Below, in pieces: positions 55,701 through 62,746 of a DNA stretch of 64,000 nucleotides (positions within the stretch are counted from its first letter, which is position 1; each line of letters starts with the position of its first letter). The DNA is from Rhizobium sp. PDO1-076 (GTDB lineage Bacteria > Pseudomonadota > Alphaproteobacteria > Rhizobiales > Rhizobiaceae), in contig NZ_AHZC01000397.1 in assembly GCF_000247475.1 (NCBI RefSeq), positions 30,495 through 94,494 on the forward strand, read 5' to 3'. The notes beneath the pieces are model-generated. The model had not been told where the DNA came from, ran no database searches, and was given only the letters and a program-made list of their open reading frames with translations. The translations under genes were made by a program, and so were the position numbers.

Positions 55701-56189
55701 GCGCTTGATCGTGTCATCGACGAACCACGAGATTTCCTCGATGTTCATATTCGGGGCGGAGACCGCAAAGCTCTGGATCGCCTGGCCTTCGACGTCGATC
55801 TTGGTGACGATCGGCTCATCCACCGTTGCCGGAAGGTCGCCGCGGATCTGGTCGATCGCGTCCTTGACGTCCTGCACCGCCTGTTCGGTCGGCACTTCCA
55901 TGCGGAACATGACAAGCGTCTGCGACTGGCCGTCGGTGACGGTCGAGGTGAGTTCGTCGACGCCGGTGATCGACGCCACCGCGTCTTCGACTTCCTTGGT
56001 GACCTGGGTTTCCAACTCGGACGGGGAGGCGCCGCTCTGGGTAACGGTGATGGCCACCAGTGGTACGTCGATATTAGGAAAGCGCGTGATCGGCAAAGCG
56101 ATGAACGACTGGATGCCCACCACCATCAATAGGAAGAAGGCCAGGATCGGCGCAATCGGATTTCGGATAGCCCATGCGGAGAAATTCAT
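52776..56189 (-). CDS. RND-family multidrug efflux transporter (inner membrane)
   Basis: A 1137-residue RND pump with two repeated halves. Each half has a long periplasmic loop and six helices; the proton-relay Asp pair is in ATGILVDDAIVEVENIARH. The N-terminus FSAWAIRNPIAPILAFFLL is typical. It is about 90 residues longer than classic AcrB-type pumps: the extra length is near residues 490-560 (charged loop between the halves) and in a C-terminal tail after about 1075. The substrate is unknown. It lies 14 bases after its adaptor gene. Confidence 0.93.
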   Translation of the reverse strand: MNFSAWAIRNPIAPILAFFLLMVVGIQSFIALPITRFPNIDVPLVAITVTQSGASPSELETQVTKEVEDAVASITGVDELTSTVTDGQSQTLVMFRMEVPTEQAVQDVKDAIDQIRGDLPATVDEPIVTKIDVEGQAIQSFAVSAPNMNIEEISWFVDDTIKRALQGQPGIGRVDRYGGADREIRIELDPNRLNALGVTAADISSQLRGTNVDLGSGRGQVAGAEQSIRTLGDSRDVASLQNTTIALSNGRFVKLSDLGTIKDTYEEQKSFARFDGKPVVTFAVFRAKGASEVTVAETVAESLAKVRAENPDVAIEMIDDSVYFTYGNYEAAMHTLIEGAILAVIVVFIFLRNWRATLISAVALPLSAIPTFWIMGMMGFSLNLVSFLALTLATGILVDDAIVEVENIARHIKMGKTPYRAAIEAADEIGLAVIATTFTIIAVFVPVSFMPGIPGQYFIQFGLTVAFSVFFSLMVARLITPLMAAYLMRAEDAMDDHINNDGLLMRGYTRVVRATTGGWAPQFLSRWAGRVLQRTENSTRKIDKFVHFMFARVGFSWLSRLLTLGAAIAFLIASLALLAQVPGSFLPPEDAGRIVISVELPPNATLAETERKTDQIHAALADIDDISSIFVLGGASPKGDMELRRASVTLNLDHIEHSLVKTLVNKGLGGLPLIGQFMPKMEIHGRIRPQWEIEEEVFARLAPIADIRVLKLNDRGERDIAFNFLSKNEEELNEAVAILEAKLRTLPELANASAEGALPRPELQIRPRSDEAARLGITAEQIAQTVRVATIGDIDAALPKIALDNRLIPIRVQASLDLRTDLAAIRALKIRTSTGQAVPLSSVADIDYSEGVSSIKRNDRNRFVTIGAGLPQGVALDTATAAFRNAVDNANLPASVRLAESGDAKIQAEMQQSFLNAMLLGVLLVLTVLILLFKDVIQPFTILFSLPLAIGGVAVGLIVTNNALSMPVLIGILMLMGIVTKNAILLVDFAIEMRHLGMDRLEAMVEAGRKRARPIIMTSIAMSAGMLPSALGVGEGGSFRAPMAIAVIGGIIVSTVLSLVVVPAFFLILDDLSRLLSRIFSRLVGKKEQEIEPLSSEHLTVAVAELYDRVAAVERTTPASRRSESNNVVTLPPLAAE

Positions 56190-56203
56190 AACCCGCGTGC
56201 CTC

Positions 56204-57388
56204 TCAGTTGGAAACGGTGCTGTCATCGACCGGCTTGATGCGGTCACCGTCGCGCACGAACGCGCCGGCCTTGGCAACGACGCGGTCGCCTTCCTTCAAT
56301 CCCTTGACCACCTGGATATAGGCGCCATCCTGAATGCCGGTCTCGATCCTGACCAGCTTGACGACGCCATCCTCGACGATGCGTGTGGTCGTTTCACCCT
56401 TGGCGGTAGTGATTGCCGAGAGCGGAAGGGCAATGCCTTCCGCCTCGTTGATGATGATGTCGGCAGTGCCATACATGCCGGAGCGAGCCGCGCTATCGTC
56501 GTCGATGGCAATATGCACGGCGCCAAGGCGGGTCTGTGCATCGATGACCGGGGAAACGAGGCGGACCGAGCCGGTCAGCTTCTCAGCGCTGCCGCCGACG
56601 GTGATCAGGGCCTTCTGGCCCGGCTTCAAACGGAGGATTTCATTTTCGGACACGTCGGCGATCAATTCGATCTGGCCGTCGCGGATGACGGTGAAGAGCG
56701 GCTCGCCCGCGCCGCTGGCAATGGCGCCGATGCGGGCATTGCGGGCAGCAATGGTGCCGGCGACGGGCGACTTGACGTCCGTCCTCGCCAGTTTCAGGTC
56801 AATGTCATTGATCCGGCTTTCGACCACGGTGACGTCCGCCTGGGCAACGGTGATGGCCTGACGTGCAGTTTCGGCTTTTGCGTTGGCGCTGGCCAGCGTC
56901 GTTTCGGCCTGTTCGAGCTGTGACGTCGATACCGTGCCGGTCGTGCTCAGGCGGGTGGCGCGCTCGAACTGGCGCTGCGCATCCTTGGCACTGGCCTCGG
57001 CCTCGATCAATTGGGCGCGATATTGCGCAAGCCCGGCTTCGGCCTTCGCCTTATTGGCAATCAGCTGGCTCTTTTCCAGCAGCAGGCTGTCATCGTTCAG
57101 CCGCGCAACGACGGCATCCTTCGCAACCTGGTCACCAACATCGGCTTCGAGCGTCTTGGTCAGCAGGCCTTCGACCTGCGGCTGGACATAGACTTCCTCT
57201 TCGGCCTTGACCGTACCTGTCGCGACAATCCGGTCCGTCAGGTCGCGGGTCTTGGCTGTCGTCACCACGATGGCCGGCAAATTCGGCGTCGCTACAGGCG
57301 CTGCCGGTTCTTGCGCAAAAGCAATCGTGCCGGACAAGGAGAGTGTGGCGGCCAACAGAATTGACGTGGCGCTAGTATTTCGCAGCAT
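56204..57388 (-). CDS. RND efflux periplasmic adaptor (membrane fusion protein)
   Basis: A 394-residue MFP. Signal peptide to about residue 26, the lipoyl-like hairpin (VYVQPQVEGLLTKTLEADVGDQVAKDA), a coiled-coil region (about 105-190), then beta-barrel and membrane-proximal domains (TDVKSPVAGTIAARNARIGA is the second half of the lipoyl fold). It links the RND pump to an outer-membrane channel, which is not encoded nearby. Confidence 0.92.
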   Translation of the reverse strand: MLRNTSATSILLAATLSLSGTIAFAQEPAAPVATPNLPAIVVTTAKTRDLTDRIVATGTVKAEEEVYVQPQVEGLLTKTLEADVGDQVAKDAVVARLNDDSLLLEKSQLIANKAKAEAGLAQYRAQLIEAEASAKDAQRQFERATRLSTTGTVSTSQLEQAETTLASANAKAETARQAITVAQADVTVVESRINDIDLKLARTDVKSPVAGTIAARNARIGAIASGAGEPLFTVIRDGQIELIADVSENEILRLKPGQKALITVGGSAEKLTGSVRLVSPVIDAQTRLGAVHIAIDDDSAARSGMYGTADIIINEAEGIALPLSAITTAKGETTTRIVEDGVVKLVRIETGIQDGAYIQVVKGLKEGDRVVAKAGAFVRDGDRIKPVDDSTVSN

Positions 57389-57722
57389 GGCTACCTTCCA
57401 AAAAGTATGTCGCAGATCTAGCTCATATTACGCAGCGCGATCACAATCGGCTCACTGCCGGTGCGATATGGCCATTTGGCGGCGCCGCGGCTCTGCTGAA
57501 CTTTATCATGCCTCAAAATGCTGCGTGGCAACAGGTGGTGATGGAAAAACCACCTGCAAGGCTTGTCTAGCGATATTCGTCGCCGAATATGGACAAATGT
57601 TTGGGGAGGCGGCCTGGTGTTGCCGATTTGCCCGCTTTAGTAGTTGCGAACTGTATGTAATGCTTATATTTTCTTGGGTTGCACGGGGCCGAAGCCCCGT
57701 GCTTTCTGAATGGTCCGAAAGA
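57389..57722. other. 334-base spacer upstream of the efflux operon
   Basis: Should hold the promoter for the adaptor-pump operon. No regulator gene such as tetR is present. A hairpin GCACGGGGC/GCCCCGTGC with CGAA loop (57681-57702) lies 20 bases past the stop of the minus-strand ABC binding-protein gene and may end that transcript, although it lacks a T run on that strand. Confidence 0.5.
57681..57702 (-). terminator. Hairpin after ABC binding-protein gene
   Basis: A 9-bp perfect stem and a four-base loop, 20 bases past the stop codon. No T tract on the minus strand, so termination is uncertain. Confidence 0.45.
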
Positions 57723-58715
57723 CTACTTCAAAGCGGCATCGGTGATCTCGGTGGTGAAGGCGCCAGTCGGCTCCTTGGTGATCACCGGGTCCGAGCCGCC
57801 ACCGAGCAGGGTCTTCACGGTGCGCTCATAGGCGGCCTTGTCAAGTGCGCCATTCGAACCAGCCGTCAACTTGGCGACTTCGCCCATCATGCGCTTCTGG
57901 TGGACTTCGGTCTGTGCGCCCGAGGCGTCGTTTTCGAGAACGATCTCGGCTGCTTCATCCGGGTTGCTTTCGGCATATTTCCAGCCCTTCATCGAAGCGC
58001 GGACGAACTTGACCATCTTCTCCTTGAAGGCCGGGTCTGCCAGCTTGTCTTCCAGCACGTAGAGACCGTCTTCCAGCGTGGCCACGCCTTCGTCTTCATA
58101 CTTGAAGGTCACAAGTTCCTCCGGCTTGATGCCAGCGTCGATGACCTGCCAGTATTCGTTGTAGGTCATGGTCGAGATGCAGGCAGCCTGCTTCTGCAGC
58201 AGCGGATCGACGTTGAAGCCCTGCTTGAGGACGGTCACGCCGCCTTCGGAGCCATCGGTCTTGATGCCGAGTGTGCCCATCCACGACAGGAACGGGTATT
58301 CGTTGCCGAAGAACCAGACGCCGAGCGTCTTGCCCTTGAAGTCTTCCGGCTTGGTGATGCCGGTTTCCTTGAGGCATGTCAGCATCATGCCCGAGGACTT
58401 GAACGGCTGGGCAATGTTGACGAGCGGAACGCCTTTTTCGCGGGTGGCAAGAGCCGACGGCATCCAGTCGACGATGACGTCGGCGCCGCCACCGGCCAGC
58501 ACCTGCGGCGGCGCGATATCCGGACCGCCCGGCTTGATTTCGACATCGAGGCCTTCCTCTTCGAAAAAGCCCTTGTCCTTGGCGACGTAGTAGCCGGCAA
58601 ACTGGGCCTGGGTGACCCATTTCAACTGCAGCGTGACCTTGTCGGCAGCGGCTGCCTGCATGGCCGTCAGCGAGACGGCGGCAGCCAGCAGCATGGATGT
58701 GAGTTTGATAGTCAT
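57723..58715 (-). CDS. ABC transporter binding protein, NMT1/THI5-like (pyrimidine-type)
   Basis: A 330-residue periplasmic protein with a signal peptide (cleavage near residue 23-24) and an NMT1/THI5-like fold: KVTLQLKWVTQAQFAGYYVAK, FFEEEGLDVEIKPGGPDI and LGVWFFGNEYPFLSWM. This class binds hydroxymethylpyrimidine, riboflavin precursors or pyrimidines. Because the same cluster contains dihydropyrimidinase, a pyrimidine or hydantoin ligand is more likely than thiamin precursor. It is last in the minus-strand transporter operon. Confidence 0.82.
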   Translation of the reverse strand: MTIKLTSMLLAAAVSLTAMQAAAADKVTLQLKWVTQAQFAGYYVAKDKGFFEEEGLDVEIKPGGPDIAPPQVLAGGGADVIVDWMPSALATREKGVPLVNIAQPFKSSGMMLTCLKETGITKPEDFKGKTLGVWFFGNEYPFLSWMGTLGIKTDGSEGGVTVLKQGFNVDPLLQKQAACISTMTYNEYWQVIDAGIKPEELVTFKYEDEGVATLEDGLYVLEDKLADPAFKEKMVKFVRASMKGWKYAESNPDEAAEIVLENDASGAQTEVHQKRMMGEVAKLTAGSNGALDKAAYERTVKTLLGGGSDPVITKEPTGAFTTEITDAALK

Positions 58716-58747
58716 TTCAGTTCCCTCTTTTTTTGTTAGGTCTTGTT

Positions 58748-59614
58748 TTACGCTCGCCCACCACGGACGGACGGATGCCAGAAGGTGACCGCGCGTTCTG
58801 CGAGTGCCACCAAGCCGTAGAAGATCGAGCCGGCGAGTGCTGCAACAGCAATCTCGGCCCAGACCATGTCGACATTGCTACGCCCCACTTCCGTGGAAAT
58901 CCGGAACCCCATGCCGACGATCGGGGTGCCGAAAAACTCTGCCACGATGGCGCCGATCAGCGCCAGCGTCGAATTGATCTTCAAGGCGTTGAAGATGAAA
59001 GGCCAGGCTGCGGGCAGGCGCAGCCGGATCAGCGTCTGCCACCAGCTTGCGGCATAGGTGCGCATCAGGTCGCGCTCCATATGGCTGGCTGCCGCCAGTC
59101 CCTGCACGGTGTTCACCAGCATCGGGAAAAAGGTCATGATGACAACGACGGCGACCTTGGACGGCCAGTCGAAGCCGAACCACATGACCATGATCGGGGC
59201 GATGCCGACGACGGGCAGGGCGGAGACGAAATTGCCGATCGGCAGCAGCCCCTTCTGCAGGAAGGGCGATCGATCGATCAGGAGTGCCACGACGAAGCCG
59301 AGACTGCAGCCAGCGACATAGCCGGTGATCACCGACTTCAGGAAGGTCTGGCGGAAATCGGCCCAGAGGATCGGGGTCGAACTGATGATGCGGGCCCAGA
59401 TCATCGAGGGTGCGGGCAGCAGGATCGACGGAATGTTGAAGCCGCGGACCACGCATTCCCAGATCACCAGCAGGGTTATGCCGAAGATGACCGGTACTGC
59501 GATGCCGATTGCGCGGCGCGTTGCCGGGCTTTTCGGGTGCTGGCGCACGAGCCATTCGTTGAACGCCCAGGCACCGAGCCAGAACAGGACGGCGAAGACG
59601 AGATAACCGGTCAT
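58748..59614 (-). CDS. ABC transporter permease (first of pair)
   Basis: A 288-residue SsuC/ThiX-type permease with about six helices and an EAA-like loop (AASWWQTLIRLRLPAAWPFIFNAL). Its ATG overlaps the upstream permease stop by four bases. It probably forms a heterodimer with that permease. Confidence 0.88.
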   Translation of the reverse strand: MTGYLVFAVLFWLGAWAFNEWLVRQHPKSPATRRAIGIAVPVIFGITLLVIWECVVRGFNIPSILLPAPSMIWARIISSTPILWADFRQTFLKSVITGYVAGCSLGFVVALLIDRSPFLQKGLLPIGNFVSALPVVGIAPIMVMWFGFDWPSKVAVVVIMTFFPMLVNTVQGLAAASHMERDLMRTYAASWWQTLIRLRLPAAWPFIFNALKINSTLALIGAIVAEFFGTPIVGMGFRISTEVGRSNVDMVWAEIAVAALAGSIFYGLVALAERAVTFWHPSVRGGRA

Positions 59615-60495
59615 GGTTTGACCCCCATGCGCTTCAACACCCGGGTATGAGCAATCCCGACGATCGAGACCAGCAGAGCGGCAAGGCCGGCTGCCATGAA
59701 CAGGGCCGCCCAGATCTGGATGGTCTGGCCGTAATAGGAACCCGACAGGAGACGTGCGCCGAGACCGGCGACGGCGCCGGTCGGCAATTCGCCGACGATG
59801 GCACCGACAAGCGAGATGGCGATCGCCACCTTCAGCGAGGTGAAGAGATAAGGCATGGAGGCCGGCCAGCGGAGCTTCCAGAACGTCTGGCTCGGGCTCG
59901 CATGATAGGTATGCATCAGGTCGAGCAGTTGGGTATCGGGACTGCGCAGGCCCTTCACCATGCCGACGACAATCGGGAAGAAGGACAGATAGGTCGAGAT
60001 CAGCGCCTTCGGCATCAGGCCGGACACGCCGATCGAATTGAGCACGACAATGATCATCGGCGCAACGGCAAGGATCGGGATGGTCTGCGAGGCGATCACC
60101 CAGGGCATCAGCGAGCGGTCCATGGCGCGGTTGTGCACGATGGCGATGGCAAGCACGATGCCGAGCACGGTGCCCATGCCAAAGCCGGCAAGCGTGGCCG
60201 ATAGGGTGATCCAGGCATGGTAGACGAGGCTGCGCTTGGAGGTCACGGCCTTGTTGATCGTCGTGTCCCAGAGTTCGGCGATGATCTGGTGCGGTGCGGG
60301 CAGGACCGGACGGTCCTGGGCAAACGTGCGCTCGACAACCTGGCCGAAGGTCACGGTTTCGCCGGCGCGCGCTGCCTGATCGCGGACGAATGGCGCATTG
60401 AGATAAACGACCATGACATGCCAGATCACCAGGATCGCCAGCAGCACGGTGAGGACGGGAAGGATGCGGTCGCGGAAAAGAGAAGGCGCCTGCAT
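59611..60495 (-). CDS. ABC transporter permease (second of pair)
   Basis: A 294-residue permease related to its neighbour, with the EAA loop HASPSQTFWKLRWPASMPYLFTSLK and about six helices. The long periplasmic part before the core (about 35-90) is unusual relative to its partner. ATG 60495 has GGGAGGGG upstream; GTG 60501 is the alternative. Confidence 0.86.
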   Translation of the reverse strand: MQAPSLFRDRILPVLTVLLAILVIWHVMVVYLNAPFVRDQAARAGETVTFGQVVERTFAQDRPVLPAPHQIIAELWDTTINKAVTSKRSLVYHAWITLSATLAGFGMGTVLGIVLAIAIVHNRAMDRSLMPWVIASQTIPILAVAPMIIVVLNSIGVSGLMPKALISTYLSFFPIVVGMVKGLRSPDTQLLDLMHTYHASPSQTFWKLRWPASMPYLFTSLKVAIAISLVGAIVGELPTGAVAGLGARLLSGSYYGQTIQIWAALFMAAGLAALLVSIVGIAHTRVLKRMGVKP

Positions 60496-60497
60496 GA

Positions 60498-60833
60498 TCA
60501 CACCCCTCCCTTTGCCGGATAGAGCATCAGTGCCATGGACACCACGCCAAGAGCCACGCCTGCCATCTGAATGGCGCTCAGCCGTTCGCCGAACAGGAAG
60601 AAGGCTATGACGTTGATCAGCACCAGTTGGGCGATGGCCGAGGCCGAGATCGCCATGCCGAGACCACCCTCGCGCATCAGTTTCACCATCATCAGATTAC
60701 CGAGGCAATAGAGGGCGAGAGAGGCGGCAAGCACCCAGAGATTGTTGTTCGAGACATAGGCGCGCGAGACGGTGGCGGCGGCGAGGAATGTTGCCATGGC
60801 GGCACCGAGCCAGATGAGGAAGACGGGGTTCAT
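60498..60833 (-). CDS. Small four-helix transporter (SMR/EamA-like half)
   Basis: A 111-residue protein with four hydrophobic segments. GLGMAISASAIAQLVLINVIAFFLFGERLS and the following AGVALGVVSMALML resemble one half of EamA/SMR-type drug/metabolite exporters. It ends two bases before the permease start and is therefore in the same message. A role as an accessory permease is possible. The start at ATG 60833 or GTG 60842 is uncertain. Confidence 0.7.
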   Translation of the reverse strand: MNPVFLIWLGAAMATFLAAATVSRAYVSNNNLWVLAASLALYCLGNLMMVKLMREGGLGMAISASAIAQLVLINVIAFFLFGERLSAIQMAGVALGVVSMALMLYPAKGGV

Positions 60834-60856
60834 GGAAAACACGCAAGAGTGCGGGC

Positions 60857-61060
60857 ACCCCCCTCTGCCCTGCCGGGCATCTCCCCCTCAAGGGGGGAGA
60901 TCGATATGCCGTTAGCGCTCCGGCTCTTCAGCTGTCGAGTCGGAAAGTAATCCATTTCGACCATAGGTTTGTTTTCTATTGAGGTCCGTTTTCGAGGAAC
61001 GGCGGTGGCGATCGATCTCCCCCCTTGTGGGGGAGATGTCACGGAGTGACAGAGGGGGGT
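60857..61060. repeat. Inverted pair of palindromic repeats (REPIN-like), copy 1
   Basis: Two inverted copies of one unit: 60857-60903 (CACCCCCCTCTG...CATCTCCCCCTCAAGG) and 61013-61060 on the opposite strand. Each also folds on itself (CTCCCCCT around GGGGGAG). The unit recurs at 62501 and 62672. Confidence 0.8.
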
Positions 61061-61085
61061 ATTCGCGAGAGCGAGGGCCAACGAC

Positions 61086-61874
61086 CTACTCCTCATAGCT
61101 ATGCCCCGCCTTCAGGCCCTCGCGAACGCGCTGGGCTATTTCCAGAAACTCGGGGGTTTCGCGGATCTCGAGCGGGCGCTCCTTTGGCAGTGTCGATTCG
61201 ATGATGTCGGTGACGCGGCCCGGCCTCGGACTCATGACGACGATCTTGGTCGAGAGATAGACGGCTTCCGGGATCGAATGGGTGACGAAGCAGATCGTCT
61301 TGTTGGTGCGCTCCCAGAGTTTCAACAGTTCGGAATTGAGGTGATCGCGGACGATTTCGTCCAGCGCGCCGAAAGGCTCGTCCATCAAGAGCAGGTCGGC
61401 ATCGAAGGCAAGCGCGCGGGCGATCGAGGCGCGTTGCTGCATGCCGCCTGACAGCTGCCATGGATATTTCTTGGCGAAGCCGCCAAGGTTGACGAGATCC
61501 AGCGTCTGCGCGATGCGCTTCTTCTTCTCCTCGGCGCTGTAGCCCATGATTTCGAGCGGCAGGGCGATGTTCTTCTCGATCGTGCGCCAGGGATAGAGGG
61601 CGGCGGCCTGGAAGACATAGCCGTAGGAGCGCGCCTTGCGGGCATTCTCCGGCGTCATGCCGTTGACGGTGATGTCGCCGCTCGTGTGTTTTTCGAGATC
61701 GGCGATGACGCGCAGGAAGGTCGTCTTGCCACAGCCGGACGGGCCGATGAAGGAGACGAAATCGCCCTTCTTCACCTCGAGATTGACGTTGGACAGCGCA
61801 TGCACGGGGCCGTCATTGGTCTCGAATGTGAGACTGAGGTCCCTGGCTGAAACGACGGAGATGGGGGCATTCAT
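61086..61874 (-). CDS. ABC transporter ATPase (pyrimidine-type system)
   Basis: A 262-residue ATPase of the SsuB/TauB/ThiZ class: Walker A GPSGCGKTT, VFQAAALYPWRTIEKNIALPL, signature LSGGMQQRASIARAL, Walker B LLLMDEPFGALD and H-loop VTHSIPEAV. ATG 61874 fits the family N-terminus; longer frames to 62021 have no support. It is separated from the permeases by the small exporter and a repeat, but completes one transport system. Confidence 0.92.
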   Translation of the reverse strand: MNAPISVVSARDLSLTFETNDGPVHALSNVNLEVKKGDFVSFIGPSGCGKTTFLRVIADLEKHTSGDITVNGMTPENARKARSYGYVFQAAALYPWRTIEKNIALPLEIMGYSAEEKKKRIAQTLDLVNLGGFAKKYPWQLSGGMQQRASIARALAFDADLLLMDEPFGALDEIVRDHLNSELLKLWERTNKTICFVTHSIPEAVYLSTKIVVMSPRPGRVTDIIESTLPKERPLEIRETPEFLEIAQRVREGLKAGHSYEE

Positions 61875-61998
61875 GCGTTGGGACCAATCGGGTTTGTTGC
61901 AAAGCCTGGAAGGCTCTTGCATGCTGTCATGATGATGCCGCCTGGAGACGGCGAAAACGGGATCGCGACCCTGTCGCGCGATGGATGAGGAGCAGACC

Positions 61999-62412
61999 AT
62001 GGATACGTCATCAAAACCCACCTGCCGCCTTGTGAAGCCCGGCCATACCTATGAAGGCAAGCAGGGCTTGAGCTATTTCGAAGGCATTGCGGCGGAGACC
62101 GTCGGGGCCAAGGGGATCTGCATGCATATCCTCACCATGCCACCCGGCGCGCGCGCCAAGGCTCATCTGCACGAGAGCCACGAGACGGCGATCTACATGC
62201 TCTCCGGCCAGGCCCATACCTGGTATGGCGAGCGGCTGGAAAACCATGTCGTCGTGCATGCCGGCGAGCTGTTCTACATTCCCGCCGGTATACCGCATCT
62301 GCCGGCCAACCTGTCGAACGCGCCGTGCACGGCGATCATCGCGCGCACCGATCCGAACGAGCAGGAGAGCGTCGTGCTTCTGCCGGAGCTGGATGGGCTG
62401 GTCGAGGTGTGA
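61999..62412 (+). CDS. Cupin-domain protein
   Basis: A 137-residue cupin. Metal ligands are expected in AHLHESHETAIYMLSG (His-X-His, Glu) and in FYIPAGIPHLPANLS (His). This motif-1/motif-2 spacing is typical of small metal-binding cupins. ATG 61999 follows GAGGAG. It is divergent from the ATPase gene, 124 bases away, and may belong to the pyrimidine cluster; its reaction is unknown. Confidence 0.85.
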   Translation: MDTSSKPTCRLVKPGHTYEGKQGLSYFEGIAAETVGAKGICMHILTMPPGARAKAHLHESHETAIYMLSGQAHTWYGERLENHVVVHAGELFYIPAGIPHLPANLSNAPCTAIIARTDPNEQESVVLLPELDGLVEV

Positions 62413-62746
62413 GGCGATGTTTCTCGCCAGCGGGGAGAAGGTGGCGCGTGGCGCCGGATGAGGGGGCTGTTTTTCTGATTTTACGTCAGTGCCCGAGGTC
62501 CCCCCCTCTGTCCTGCCGGACATCTCCCCCACAAGGGGGGAGATCGGAAGCCGCGCAGCTTTTGCCGAGCTGACGCGTTGCCAATGACGACTTGCTTCAT
62601 TCGGATTCAAAGTGCGTGTGGCAGATGCAATATGCGTGACTGATGACGTTGGACGAGCGGCCAGCCGCCTCCGATCTCCCCCCTTGAGGGGGAGATGCCC
62701 AGCAGGGCAGAGGGGGGTAACGGCAGCCGCCAACATCATAAGTGAC
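62413..62746. other. 334-base spacer filled mainly by palindromic repeats
   Basis: Starts with a fragment of the GGGGAGAAGG...GCCGGATGAGGGG repeat (about 62427-62463, the same family as 36644-36700), followed by the REPIN-like pair at 62501-62718. No gene was seen. Confidence 0.7.
62501..62718. repeat. Inverted pair of palindromic repeats (REPIN-like), copy 2
   Basis: Units 62501-62545 and 62672-62718 are inverted copies of each other and match the units at 60857 and 61013. The sequence between the two units is unrelated to that in copy 1. Confidence 0.8.

Noticed and set aside
61875..61998. Possible THI-box riboswitch for the NMT1-type transporter
   Set aside because: No CUGAGA-type core or matching arms were seen in the spacer, and the dihydropyrimidinase neighbour argues against a thiamin role.
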